This document shows, piece by piece, positions 6,433-15,329 of a DNA stretch of 15,443 bases. Each line of letters begins with the position of its first letter. The stretch's first letter is position 1. A program made the translations under genes and the position numbers. Under the pieces are notes generated by a model, which ran no database searches, had not been told where the DNA came from, and was given only the letters and a program-made list of their open reading frames with translations. The stretch spans positions 1 to 15,443 of the forward strand of contig CAKQQY010000035.1 of assembly GCA_934271245.1 (NCBI GenBank). Reading direction: 5' to 3'. This stretch comes from an uncultured Clostridia bacterium (GTDB lineage Bacteria; Bacillota; Clostridia; Christensenellales; Borkfalkiaceae).

Positions 6433-8652
6433 TCAATACACCTTTATTCCGAATATTTCGTAATATCTTGAACCGTAGTTCTTTTTTGGTTTTATGGTAA
6501 CGGACTTTATTTCTTCGCCGATTTTAACCGCGCTTGCTCTGTCGAAGTTATCGGTTACCGAATACGTTTTCGTTCCTTTATCGCTTTCGGTTATCAAATC
6601 GTAATCGCATACCGTTTTTTTGCATTGATTATATATTATATCTTCCGCAAGGTCGGTATTGAACACTAATTTTATTTCTTTAACAAACTTTTTTTCGAAC
6701 GATAATTTTATAAACGCGTTTTCCTTTTTTAAAAGGCATATATTCGGCGTTTTATACGGTCTGAAATATCCGCTTAAAAGGTTTTCCGCGCCGTAAACGT
6801 TCTGCTCGTTTTCTACGCTGAAAGCAATATTTTCGTACGTTCTCGTAAGCACGTATTTTCTGGGGTCGGATTCGTCGGGCGTTCTCTCCCACACGGTAAA
6901 GGACGGCGCGCCCGTCACTTCTTCCGCTCCGCAATAAAGTTTTACGTTTTCGTTCCCTTTAAGATAAAGATATACTTTACCGTCTTTACCGATAATGTTT
7001 TCGGTATCGATTTTAATTTCGCCGTCAAACCCTTTCGTTAAAGTTATCTCTCCCGTTTTTTCTGAACGCAGCGGCAGATAGTTTTCGCTCCTTTCGCCCG
7101 TTAAAATTTCGTACGATATAGCGGTATCTTCTCCGTCGTTATTTACGAACAACGTGACTTTTCCCACGCCCGAAACGCACGGCAGAGCAAGTATTCTGCT
7201 CTTTTTTAAGTCCACCGTATTTTCCGTAGGATAGTTAACAAGTTTTGCGCACTCCGTACTTTCGATTTTTACGTTTTTAAGGTCGATTTTTTCTTTATAC
7301 CCCGAGATAGTCTGGTCGTCTTTAAAAAGTTCCCGTTTCAACTCTTCGATTTTATCGGTATAAATATCTCTCGGCAAAACGCCGTATTTAACGCACAGCG
7401 AAGCCGCCGTTCCGACCGCCTGCCCCGCGGCGCAACACGTAGCCATAACGCGCGTAGAACCGTTAGCGACTCTCGTGCAACTTGTGTTCCTGCCCGCCAT
7501 AAACATATTTTTGATATTAGCCGAATAAAGGGTTCTGTACGGCGCGTTATACATTCCTTCGACGTAATTCCAGCGCGTGGCGAAATCTTCGTCGTATATG
7601 CCTTTATCGGCGTGTACGTCCATAGGCCAGCCGGCAACGTATACGCCGTCGTTAAAGTCGGTTTTATTTTTTACGTCATTCTGAGTTAATATATAGTCGC
7701 CGATAAATCTTCTGCTTTCCCTTTTGCCTGCGAACGGGGTTACTTTCACCAGCTTATGAGTTTCTACCCCCTGGAATTTGCCGCTGTTTTTTATGTAATC
7801 CCATATTCCGTACACTATTTTTTTAAGTTCCGCGGTTATTTCTTCCGCGTCGTATATAGTGCTGAGATCGCCGCCGTATTCCACCCACCAGAATCCGTGG
7901 AAAAGCCCGTCTTTTCCTTTATAAAAAGTTCTGTGTTTGCCTCCTAAACTGTTAAAGAACGAAAGGCTTTTTATATCGTAGGCGAAAGACGGTTTTCTGA
8001 ATATTTCTTCCTTTCCGGTGTCCACGGTATGAAACATTATCGTGCTGCCGTTGGTTATCGGTTTTCTTTTTTCGGGCGCAAGGCTTTCGCCAAATTCCGA
8101 ACGGCTTTCCGAACCCGTCATATATAAAGCGCCGGCTCTGTAACCTAAAAACCCGTCGCCGCTCGCGTCGACGAAAAGTTCTCCTTTTATTTCATAAACC
8201 GTTTCGTTGAAAAGACCTATCGCCGTTATCGTTTTTATCTTTTCGTTTTCCGTGAACACTTCTACCGCCTGAGTATTAAGGTAAAGGTCGATATTCTTTT
8301 CTTTATATACTATATCGTAAAGCGCGGCGTCAAGACCTGCGCCCTTTTCGTCGGAATAGCCGTCGTAACGGTAAATAAGTTGCTTTATTTCTTCGATTAT
8401 TCCCGTTTCTCTCGAATACACCGAGCAGGAATATTTTGAGTTGTAGCACGCGCCGTTTATGTTTATACCGACTTCGGTGCTTGCGTTTCCGCCAAGTACG
8501 GGGCGGTTGTTGATAAGGCACGTTTTAACGCCGCGGCGAGCCGCGGATACTGCCGAAGATATTCCGGCAAGTCCGCCGCCCACGACGACGAGTTGATATT
8601 CTTTTTTTACCGTTTTATAATTTCTGTCTTTAATTTCGGTTTCAGTTTTCAT
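6433..8652 (-). CDS. FAD-dependent oxidoreductase with C-terminal discoidin-like domain
   Basis: This 739-residue protein belongs to the FAD_oxidored group (PF12831-like). The dinucleotide-binding GGGLAG is at 25-30, followed by NRPVLGGNAS (49-58), DASGDG (162-167), the RESRR segment (311-315) and the C-terminal flavin-binding AGRN and AAGQAVGTAA motifs (386-417). Residues after about 450 form a beta-rich extension, and roughly 622-739 resemble an F5/8 type C (discoidin) sugar-binding fold: AENLLSG at its start, YYEIFGIKVY at its end. It has no signal peptide, so this binding-type domain would be cytoplasmic. The ATG overlaps the end of the glycosidase gene by 11 nt and has no strong ribosome binding site, implying translational coupling. 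The family is often found in polysaccharide loci and sometimes mislabelled xanthan lyase. The reaction is not known; oxidation of a sugar or uronate hydroxyl is a reasonable guess. Confidence 0.85.
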   Translation of the reverse strand: MKTETEIKDRNYKTVKKEYQLVVVGGGLAGISSAVSAARRGVKTCLINNRPVLGGNASTEVGININGACYNSKYSCSVYSRETGIIEEIKQLIYRYDGYSDEKGAGLDAALYDIVYKEKNIDLYLNTQAVEVFTENEKIKTITAIGLFNETVYEIKGELFVDASGDGFLGYRAGALYMTGSESRSEFGESLAPEKRKPITNGSTIMFHTVDTGKEEIFRKPSFAYDIKSLSFFNSLGGKHRTFYKGKDGLFHGFWWVEYGGDLSTIYDAEEITAELKKIVYGIWDYIKNSGKFQGVETHKLVKVTPFAGKRESRRFIGDYILTQNDVKNKTDFNDGVYVAGWPMDVHADKGIYDEDFATRWNYVEGMYNAPYRTLYSANIKNMFMAGRNTSCTRVANGSTRVMATCCAAGQAVGTAASLCVKYGVLPRDIYTDKIEELKRELFKDDQTISGYKEKIDLKNVKIESTECAKLVNYPTENTVDLKKSRILALPCVSGVGKVTLFVNNDGEDTAISYEILTGERSENYLPLRSEKTGEITLTKGFDGEIKIDTENIIGKDGKVYLYLKGNENVKLYCGAEEVTGAPSFTVWERTPDESDPRKYVLTRTYENIAFSVENEQNVYGAENLLSGYFRPYKTPNICLLKKENAFIKLSFEKKFVKEIKLVFNTDLAEDIIYNQCKKTVCDYDLITESDKGTKTYSVTDNFDRASAVKIGEEIKSVTIKPKKNYGSRYYEIFGIKVY

Positions 8653-9919
8653 AGTTAGTCTGCATTATTTCAAGGCTGCCGCTTCCGCCGGCTACTTCCT
8701 GATAAGCGTACGCTTTGCTTTTGGGTTTGCCGGGGATATTTCTCTTGGTCGCGTCGTCGCGATCTACGTCTTTTCTGTTGGGGTCGGGGTCGTAAAAAAG
8801 CCCGAATCTGCTGACCGAACCCGTCCAGCCGACTGTCGCCGTGTTGTACGGTTTAAAGTAGTACACCGACTCCACGTAAGGCATTCTCGTCTTTACCGTC
8901 GTATACATTTCCGTTATGAAACGAGCGCAGTTTTCTTCGCCGAATTTATCGTCGCTGAACCCTATTTCGGTAAAGAATACCTTTTTATGTTTCTTTTCGT
9001 GTTTTAATATAACGTCGTATATATCCGCGTTGAATTTAACGAAGTTATCCGCGTTAAAATCCGATCCGCCGATATACGGGTGCCAGCAGGCTATTTCGAA
9101 GTAGTCGTCGGGATTTACCGAAGCGTTTTCTTTATCTTCTCTGTCGTAAAAATATCCGTATTCGCCGCTTTCGATATTCGCGTAAAGTTTTTCGAAAAAG
9201 GATTTGTTCTGTCCGCTTCCGAGTCCGTCGGGTTCGGTAAGTCCGCCGATTATCGTTTTAGCGTTCGGGTTGGCTTCGTGTATACCCCTGCTCGCGTAAT
9301 AAAGCATATCGGTGGCGATGTCCGCCATTTCCTGTTGCGAATATATCTTTTCACCGTTGATGTCGCACATAAAGTCCTGATTATTCATTTCGTTGTCGAT
9401 TTCGAAATACTCTATCTGCGGCAAAGCGGTAACCAGAGTTTTCCACGATTTATAATAGTCGTAAAGCCAGTTTATATAATAACTGCCTTCCGTTATATCT
9501 CTCGCGGGTTTCCCCGAAGCGTAAGAGCCGTCGTGGAAACTCGTATGGTTCATACATATTACTCTCATACCGTAAAACTGCATAAGTTCTATGACTTTCG
9601 CGGTCTTTTCGATAACGGAATTTTTCGGCGTGTCGGGGTCGAACAACGAATATTTCACGTGCGTCCACAATCTTACCGTTTTTACGCCGAGATTGTTTAG
9701 TAATTTTACTTCCTTTTCGGGGTCGTAATTACTGCCCGTATAATCTCTTTCGCTTATGTTATACGTCATTCCGTATAAATAAGTTTGATTTGCCGAGCCG
9801 TACTTTGACGTAAGCGGTTTTTCCGATTCCCCTACCTTTTGCAAAAAACAACCGCCAAAAGACAGCAACGTTACCGCCGCTATCAGCGCCGAAATCGTTT
9901 TTATAAATATCTTTCTCAT
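8642..9919 (-). CDS. lipoprotein glycoside hydrolase, clan GH-A type
   Basis: This 425-residue protein starts with a lipoprotein signal whose SFGGC lipobox places C24 at the mature N-terminus, so it is probably anchored outside the membrane. The rest looks like a single (beta/alpha)8 barrel: GVKTVRLW (78-85) on an early strand, IDNEMN with N176-E177 as likely acid/base on strand 4, WHPY (279-282), and FFTEIGFSD with E318 as likely nucleophile on strand 7. This spacing of two glutamates is the clan GH-A pattern, closest in feel to GH39-like or GH5-like enzymes, but I cannot assign a family. Its ATG overlaps the solute-binding protein stop in an ATGA. It would trim material captured at the surface before import. 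An exact substrate cannot be inferred. Confidence 0.82.
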   Translation of the reverse strand: MRKIFIKTISALIAAVTLLSFGGCFLQKVGESEKPLTSKYGSANQTYLYGMTYNISERDYTGSNYDPEKEVKLLNNLGVKTVRLWTHVKYSLFDPDTPKNSVIEKTAKVIELMQFYGMRVICMNHTSFHDGSYASGKPARDITEGSYYINWLYDYYKSWKTLVTALPQIEYFEIDNEMNNQDFMCDINGEKIYSQQEMADIATDMLYYASRGIHEANPNAKTIIGGLTEPDGLGSGQNKSFFEKLYANIESGEYGYFYDREDKENASVNPDDYFEIACWHPYIGGSDFNADNFVKFNADIYDVILKHEKKHKKVFFTEIGFSDDKFGEENCARFITEMYTTVKTRMPYVESVYYFKPYNTATVGWTGSVSRFGLFYDPDPNRKDVDRDDATKRNIPGKPKSKAYAYQEVAGGSGSLEIMQTNYEN

Positions 9920-11601
9920 ATTTTACCCATTTTAGTAAGCGTTTCTTTCGCGCTCGTCTGCATCTTTTTCCAGAGCAGGTTTTGCGGATTGTTGTTTTCG
10001 CCTTTTACCGTTTTTATTAAATCGTCCCAGTCTTTTTCGAGATTGCTTTTACCGATTATGGCGTTATTTACGAAGGCTTTGGTCTTTTCCTGCGTGTTGT
10101 TCATTACGCTTACCACCGTAGAACCGAACGCGGTAAAGTTGACGAGTTTGCTCGTGTTTAAAACCACCTTATCCATTGCGTCCGCAACCATTTTTTCGTT
10201 TTCGGGGTCGATGAGTTTTGCTGTGATTTTAAATTTTATGCTGCCGTCTTTTTCGTAATTATCCCAGTCTATCGGATAACCGAATATCGTGCCGAGAGAG
10301 TATCTTTCTACGGGCGAAGCCGCGCCGTTTACGCTGAATTCTTCCCATTTGCCGCCGCCTTCTTTAAGGCGTTCTTCGACGTTGGGTATTATTTCGCCGT
10401 TTTCTATTGTGTAATGCACGTCTTTTATTCCGTAAGTACGCAAATCGGAACCTTCGGGCGACAACATATAATCGAAAAGTTTAAGCGCGGCGGGTATGTT
10501 TCTGCATTTTTTGGTTATACAAAATCCGCCCCACCATGCGCCCCAGTCGGAAAATCCGCAGGCGCCTTCTTTACCCGTTTTTGCCGTTCCTACGGGCGGA
10601 TATGCGAATCCTACTTTATCCCCTTTGCCCATAGCCGTCATCTTTTTCATTATAAAATAAACGTGCGATTCGGCGTTGGTGATAAGCATACCCGTTTTGC
10701 CCTGATAGAACAAATCTCTTTCGGCGTTCGCCTGATTGCTGGTAAAGGTCGGATATATGCAACCTTCTTTATAAAGTCCGTTCGCCCATTTAAGGAATTC
10801 CTTAAATTCCGCGGACGAATACATATATTCTAAATCGCCGTCGGCGTTAATATCCCAGTCGGGGGTCACGCCGAAAGCCGAATAAAAGGGATTCCAGTAA
10901 TGTTCGCCTTTTCCGGGGCAGAATCCGTAAGTGTCGTTAAGACCGTTTCCGTCGGGGTCGTTAAAGGTGAATTTTCTTATAACGTCGGTATATTCGTCTA
11001 TCGTTACGGGATAGCGGGCGACTTTTTCTTCGCCGACCATAGTGTAATAACCTATATTTATAAGCCAGTCGGTTCTGAAATATATCCCCCAACTGCTGTT
11101 AGACGTGGTATTCGGCAATATATAATGCCCGTTGTTGTGCATTATATATTTATACTGTTCGGAAGAAAGCAGTTTTTCTATATACGGATAAGTTCCTTTC
11201 GGGTATCTTTCAAGCAACTCGTCGTAATTATAAACGAGCCCTTTATTCGGGTCAGTCCACTTATCGCTGAAAGACGAAAGCCCCATTTCTTCCGACGACG
11301 GCACTACGAAAACTATATCCGGCATGTTGTTTATAGTGTTCATCAACGGATTCAGTTTGGTGTAGTACGCCGAACTGTGCGAAAGCCCTTCGAACGCCAT
11401 TTCCGCGCCTGTCTGCTTTTCTATTTCCTGCCATATTCTGTCTTTTTCCACGCCGTCGAAAGCGTTTCCGTTGTTTACGAATATGCGAAGAGCGTTTCCG
11501 CTTTCCGTGTTATTTCCTCCGCACCCCGCGAGCGCGAACGCCGATACGCCTGCCGTAACGCTTAACAATAACGCAACTATTTTCTTAAAACGTTTTTTCA
11601 T
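9916..11601 (-). CDS. LplA-like extracellular solute-binding lipoprotein
   Basis: This 561-residue ABC importer binding protein has a lysine-rich start, a hydrophobic helix and a classical LAGC lipobox with C27, so it is a membrane-tethered lipoprotein. Its size, the SSEEMGLSSFSDK region and the acidic loop DPDGNGLNDTYG (216-227, probably a calcium site) are typical of the LplA/YtcQ group of large carbohydrate-binding proteins (family 1 solute-binding proteins). It captures the sugar ligand for the two permeases encoded just upstream. The start is supported by AAAGGAG 5 nt before the ATG. The gene begins 10 nt after the LplC-like stop codon, and its ribosome binding site abuts that stop. Ligands of this group include oligosaccharides of plant cell wall or host origin; the specific one is not readable here. 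Confidence 0.92.
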   Translation of the reverse strand: MKKRFKKIVALLLSVTAGVSAFALAGCGGNNTESGNALRIFVNNGNAFDGVEKDRIWQEIEKQTGAEMAFEGLSHSSAYYTKLNPLMNTINNMPDIVFVVPSSEEMGLSSFSDKWTDPNKGLVYNYDELLERYPKGTYPYIEKLLSSEQYKYIMHNNGHYILPNTTSNSSWGIYFRTDWLINIGYYTMVGEEKVARYPVTIDEYTDVIRKFTFNDPDGNGLNDTYGFCPGKGEHYWNPFYSAFGVTPDWDINADGDLEYMYSSAEFKEFLKWANGLYKEGCIYPTFTSNQANAERDLFYQGKTGMLITNAESHVYFIMKKMTAMGKGDKVGFAYPPVGTAKTGKEGACGFSDWGAWWGGFCITKKCRNIPAALKLFDYMLSPEGSDLRTYGIKDVHYTIENGEIIPNVEERLKEGGGKWEEFSVNGAASPVERYSLGTIFGYPIDWDNYEKDGSIKFKITAKLIDPENEKMVADAMDKVVLNTSKLVNFTAFGSTVVSVMNNTQEKTKAFVNNAIIGKSNLEKDWDDLIKTVKGENNNPQNLLWKKMQTSAKETLTKMGKI

Positions 11602-11611
11602 AATTTCTCCT

Positions 11612-12526
11612 TTATCCTTTAACCGAACCTACGAGCATTCCCTTTACGAAGTATTTTTGTACGAAAGGATATATGCAGATAATGGGAAGCGTTCCTATTA
11701 CCACGGTCGCCATTTTTATATTGTCCGCCATAGACATAAGTTCTCTGTCCGCTCCTTGCCCCGTCGAACCGGTGGACGAAGAAACGAGCATATCTCTTAA
11801 AATGTTCTGCAACATATATAAATCGGTGTTGGTTATATACAAAATACCCGTCATCCAGTTATTCCATTTTCCGACCCCCGACCACAGCGCTATCGTCGCC
11901 GCGATAGGCGCGGAAAGCGGTACGTATATTTTTATTAAAATCTGAAAGTCGTTCGCCCCTTCGAGTTTTGCCGCTTCTTCGAAACATTCGGGGATTTCCT
12001 GCAAAAAGTTTTTGACTATTATTATGTTGAACCCCGTCATTATTCCCGGGATAATATAAACAAGCAGGTTATCCATCCAGTTAAGCACCTGCGTTATGAG
12101 TATATACGTAGGTATAAGTCCGCCCGAAAACAGCATAGTGAAAAGCACGAACAACAAAAAGAAGTTTCTGCCCCGAAAATGCTTTTTGGAAAGCGGATAC
12201 GCCGATATAAAAGTGAAAAACAAGTGAAGTAAGGTATGCGCCGCGACGATTCCCACAGTCAAAAAGAAGGATTTATATATCTTCGCGTTTTGTAAAACCA
12301 TTCCGTACGCGCTGAAGTTATACACCGTTTCGGGAACCCCGTTTACGAGTTTTATCGATTCCATAGAAACCTTTACGACGTATATAAACGGGTAAAGAGT
12401 GGCTAAACCGAAAAGAAAAAACAGAAAGTAGTTTATCGCCTGAAAGGTGATTTCTTTTCCGCCCCTGCCGAAAATCTCTACGAGCGGATTCTTTTTTACT
12501 TTGATTCCGTTGACTTTGTTTACCAT
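11612..12526 (-). CDS. LplC/YtcP-like carbohydrate ABC transporter permease
   Basis: This 304-residue inner-membrane permease of the MalG/LplC type has about six transmembrane helices, with a first hydrophobic stretch at residues 31-52. The cytoplasmic EAA loop, EEAAKLEGANDFQILIKIYV, lies around 183-202 and contacts the ATPase. The C-terminal KYFVKGMLVGSVKG ending is characteristic of the group. It pairs with the LplB-like permease immediately upstream, overlapping it by 7 nt, with AAGGA just before the ATG. No ATP-binding subunit occurs in the window, which is usual for these importers because they share a general MsmX/UgpC-type ATPase encoded elsewhere. Confidence 0.94.
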   Translation of the reverse strand: MVNKVNGIKVKKNPLVEIFGRGGKEITFQAINYFLFFLFGLATLYPFIYVVKVSMESIKLVNGVPETVYNFSAYGMVLQNAKIYKSFFLTVGIVAAHTLLHLFFTFISAYPLSKKHFRGRNFFLLFVLFTMLFSGGLIPTYILITQVLNWMDNLLVYIIPGIMTGFNIIIVKNFLQEIPECFEEAAKLEGANDFQILIKIYVPLSAPIAATIALWSGVGKWNNWMTGILYITNTDLYMLQNILRDMLVSSSTGSTGQGADRELMSMADNIKMATVVIGTLPIICIYPFVQKYFVKGMLVGSVKG

Positions 12527-13485
12527 ATTCCTTCGCCCCCCATTTTCTTGATTATCTTGTTGGCTATAAGGGTGAGCGCCAAAGATATTGCCGAGTTAAA
12601 CAGTCCTAACGCCGTCGCTACGTCGTTCGAACCCGCTATTACGCCTTTTCTGTAAAGGTAAGTTTCGAGTACGTCCCCCTTTTCGTATACGGTGGAATTA
12701 TACATATTGAAAATCTGGTCGAATCCCGCGCTCGTTAAAGCCGATATTTCGAATATGAGTTTTATGCTTATCGCGGGGACTATCGACGGAAGAGTGATTT
12801 TCAATATCTTCGCCATTCTGCCCGCGCCGTCTATCTCCGCCGCTTCGTACTGTTCGGACGGAACGCCCGATAACGCCGCAAAGTATATTATCGTTCCCCA
12901 GCCTGCGCCTTTCCATATGTTGGATATGACGAGTATTACCAAAAACATATCGCTGTCGTTGAAAAAGTATATCTGTCTGCCGAATATCTTTTCTATAAAC
13001 AGTTCGAAGTCGCTGTCCGCCGCGCCCATCGACAAGAATATACCGCCGAGTATTACCCACGATATAAAGTGCGGAAGGTACGACACCGTTTGCAAGCCTT
13101 TTCTTATCTTCGCGCTTCGCATTTCGTTGAAAAACACCGCGAGTATTATCGGAACCGGAAACCCGAACACCGTCTTTAACAACGATATTCTTATCGTGTT
13201 TCCGAATTTAACCCAGAATTCCGTGCCTTCGCCGAAAAACAGTTCTCTGAAATGCTTGAATATATCTATCGCGCCATCCGTCGTCGCCCACGGGCTTCCC
13301 CATATTCCTTTCCACGGGTCCCAGTCCTTAAAAGCAAGTTGTAACCCCGTCATCGGATAATAGTTGAATACCAGAAAGTATACTATCATCGGAACAACCA
13401 TTATATAGAGAAGTTTATTGCGCAGAAAATAACTCCAGAAACCGTTCTCTTTTTTTAAGTTCTTTTCTTTTGTTTCTCGCTTCAT
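12520..13485 (-). CDS. LplB/YteP-like carbohydrate ABC transporter permease
   Basis: This 321-residue permease of the MalF/LplB type forms the other half of the membrane channel. It has a polar start, a first membrane helix at about 25-42 ending in NYYPM, the family segment GLQLAFKDW (47-55), and an EAA loop YEAAEIDGAGRMAKILKITL (213-232). The start codon overlaps the stop of the upstream surface-protein gene in an ATGA, and a purine-rich AAGGAG lies 12-14 nt upstream, so translation is probably coupled. All expected segments of the family are present and nothing is truncated. Confidence 0.94.
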   Translation of the reverse strand: MKRETKEKNLKKENGFWSYFLRNKLLYIMVVPMIVYFLVFNYYPMTGLQLAFKDWDPWKGIWGSPWATTDGAIDIFKHFRELFFGEGTEFWVKFGNTIRISLLKTVFGFPVPIILAVFFNEMRSAKIRKGLQTVSYLPHFISWVILGGIFLSMGAADSDFELFIEKIFGRQIYFFNDSDMFLVILVISNIWKGAGWGTIIYFAALSGVPSEQYEAAEIDGAGRMAKILKITLPSIVPAISIKLIFEISALTSAGFDQIFNMYNSTVYEKGDVLETYLYRKGVIAGSNDVATALGLFNSAISLALTLIANKIIKKMGGEGIW

Positions 13486-15326
13486 TTCGTTTTCTTTCTC
13501 CTTTTAAGGATTACGACCGTGGTTACAGCCTCCGCGCCTAAAATTACCGCTATTACGATTAAGGTTATTATGAGCGGCGTGTTATCTACTTCGAGTACGG
13601 GCAGAAGGTTTATTTCGCCGATGATTTCGTCGGCTTTCGTTTTTGCGGCGGTACTCGTTTTTACGCCTTCTATCTCCAAAAGCCCTTTTTCTTTTATCGA
13701 AAGTATTTCTTTATAAACTTCTTCGGAATATTTGTTTTTATCGAGCGCAGATACGTAGTCGTTTACACGGGTTTTTGCCGCTTCTATCGCCGCGGTTACC
13801 TGCGTTTTTGTTTCAACGTCGTTTATAAGCGCGTTAAATTTATCGGCGGCGGCTTTTACTTCTTCTTTTGTTTCCGCTTTATCCGTTTCGGTTATAAAGT
13901 CGTTATACAATTTTTCGAGATACGCCGTTTCATAAGTATCGGAAAAAAGTTCGTCGTATTTACGTTTTATTTCCGTTTTCTGTTCTTTAACGTAACCTGC
14001 AAACTCTATAGTTTCGGTAAAGTCGAACGCTTCCGACTCGTTATACCCTTTTTCGTCGATTTTAAAGTCGGGCTGTAAGTATATATTCGTCGTACAGTTA
14101 CTTCCGTAGATTACCGCAACGAACGAATCCCCCGCGGTTACCGACGCGGTAAAGCCTATCGCGTTTTCTTCCGCCGCGGTATTCGTTATTTTGAAAGTTT
14201 CGAGATTTTTATAAAAATTTTCTCCGCCCGAAACCCTTTTTACGTAATATTTATAGTACGCCGCGCCGTTCGTGGGACTATTTATCGCGGCGCTTTTAAC
14301 CGTTATTTTAACGTTCTTTTTAAAGGTCAGTTCGACTACGATTACGTCCTTTTCGCCGTTGGTACGCATCAAGGTATCGACGTATTTAAAATATACGGAA
14401 GCGTAAGTTCCGCCGTCGTTTCTTTCCGTCGTCTGCATAAGGTTGGTTCCCGTCACGTCGAAAGGTACTTCCGCGCCCAACTTGCCGTGTTTAACGGAAA
14501 AATCCACCGTTTCGTTATATTCGACGGAATTAAATCCGTTCGTAGCGGTCGCTTCCGCCATACCGTTCAACGTTAAACCGAAACTGTTGTCGTAACTTTC
14601 GGTATCTGCCGTAAAGTTTACGAACATACCGCTTCCGAGCGTTTTGGCTTTGAGAGTTTTCTCCCAGCCGCCTACGGCGCCGTATTCGTAATAAACGGTG
14701 GTTCCGCTTTTTACGTTGATTTCCGCGCCCAGAGAATTCGCTTCTCTCGCGCTGCTCCCGGAATACAACGGGTTTTGCGTAACCAAAGTTTGCTTTCCGT
14801 CAGTTTCGGTGTAAATTCTTATTCTTATATCTTTATCGGTACCGACTATTCCCGTTATTTCGTCGTGAGTAACGGAAAGTTTCGCGTTCTTTTTAAATAC
14901 AAGTTTAACAGACACGCTTTCCGCTCTGTTCACCCTTATTATACCGTTCGCGTCGCTATAAGAAGCGTTTACGTTTATCTGCGGTCCGTAAGGATTTCCG
15001 CTTAACGCCGCCGTTTCCGTCTGTTTCCAGTCGGTAAACTTTAATTTCGGCAACTCTTTGTCGAAACTGTCGAAACTTTTGAAAACAAAATCGTTAGATA
15101 CGGCGTTGTTCGTTACGGTATGTTCGGAAACGCCCACGGTATAATCGAACGTTTCGCCCGAAATCAATGCGCCGTTATTTTCCGCGGTGTTTTTTACCGC
15201 GTCGTAAAGGGATAAGGTTTTGGCAGTTTCGTCGGCTTTCGCCGTCTGATTATAAACGACCGCGCCGGTTATAGCCGTAACCGCAATCATTACCGACAAA
15301 GCGATGAATTTTATTTTTTTAATCAT
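13482..15326 (-). CDS. membrane-anchored surface protein, duplicated beta modules plus helical stalk
   Basis: This 614-residue secreted protein matches no family I can name with confidence. A signal peptide ends at AKA (29-31). Two beta-rich modules follow, about 35-245 and 265-445; both carry a similar strand pair, VKLVFKKNAKLSV (140-152) and VELTFKKNVKITV (331-343), which suggests internal duplication. Residues 446-578 are alpha-helical and charged, resembling two FIVAR-like three-helix repeats. A single membrane helix (about 585-606) and a KRRKKTK tail close the protein, with no LPXTG sortase motif, so it should stay in the membrane with its modules outside. Position at the head of a sugar ABC operon suggests glycan binding. 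AGGGG 7 nt before the ATG supports the start. It begins 3 nt after the preceding partial gene. Confidence 0.85.
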   Translation of the reverse strand: MIKKIKFIALSVMIAVTAITGAVVYNQTAKADETAKTLSLYDAVKNTAENNGALISGETFDYTVGVSEHTVTNNAVSNDFVFKSFDSFDKELPKLKFTDWKQTETAALSGNPYGPQINVNASYSDANGIIRVNRAESVSVKLVFKKNAKLSVTHDEITGIVGTDKDIRIRIYTETDGKQTLVTQNPLYSGSSAREANSLGAEINVKSGTTVYYEYGAVGGWEKTLKAKTLGSGMFVNFTADTESYDNSFGLTLNGMAEATATNGFNSVEYNETVDFSVKHGKLGAEVPFDVTGTNLMQTTERNDGGTYASVYFKYVDTLMRTNGEKDVIVVELTFKKNVKITVKSAAINSPTNGAAYYKYYVKRVSGGENFYKNLETFKITNTAAEENAIGFTASVTAGDSFVAVIYGSNCTTNIYLQPDFKIDEKGYNESEAFDFTETIEFAGYVKEQKTEIKRKYDELFSDTYETAYLEKLYNDFITETDKAETKEEVKAAADKFNALINDVETKTQVTAAIEAAKTRVNDYVSALDKNKYSEEVYKEILSIKEKGLLEIEGVKTSTAAKTKADEIIGEINLLPVLEVDNTPLIITLIVIAVILGAEAVTTVVILKRRKKTK

Positions 15327-15329
15327 TTT

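Noticed and set aside
10900..11565. Long + strand open frame opposite the solute-binding protein, with similar ones at 9080-9700 and 12692-13360
   Set aside because: All lie fully antisense to genes with clear family signatures and arise from codon bias; none has a credible start signal or family resemblance.
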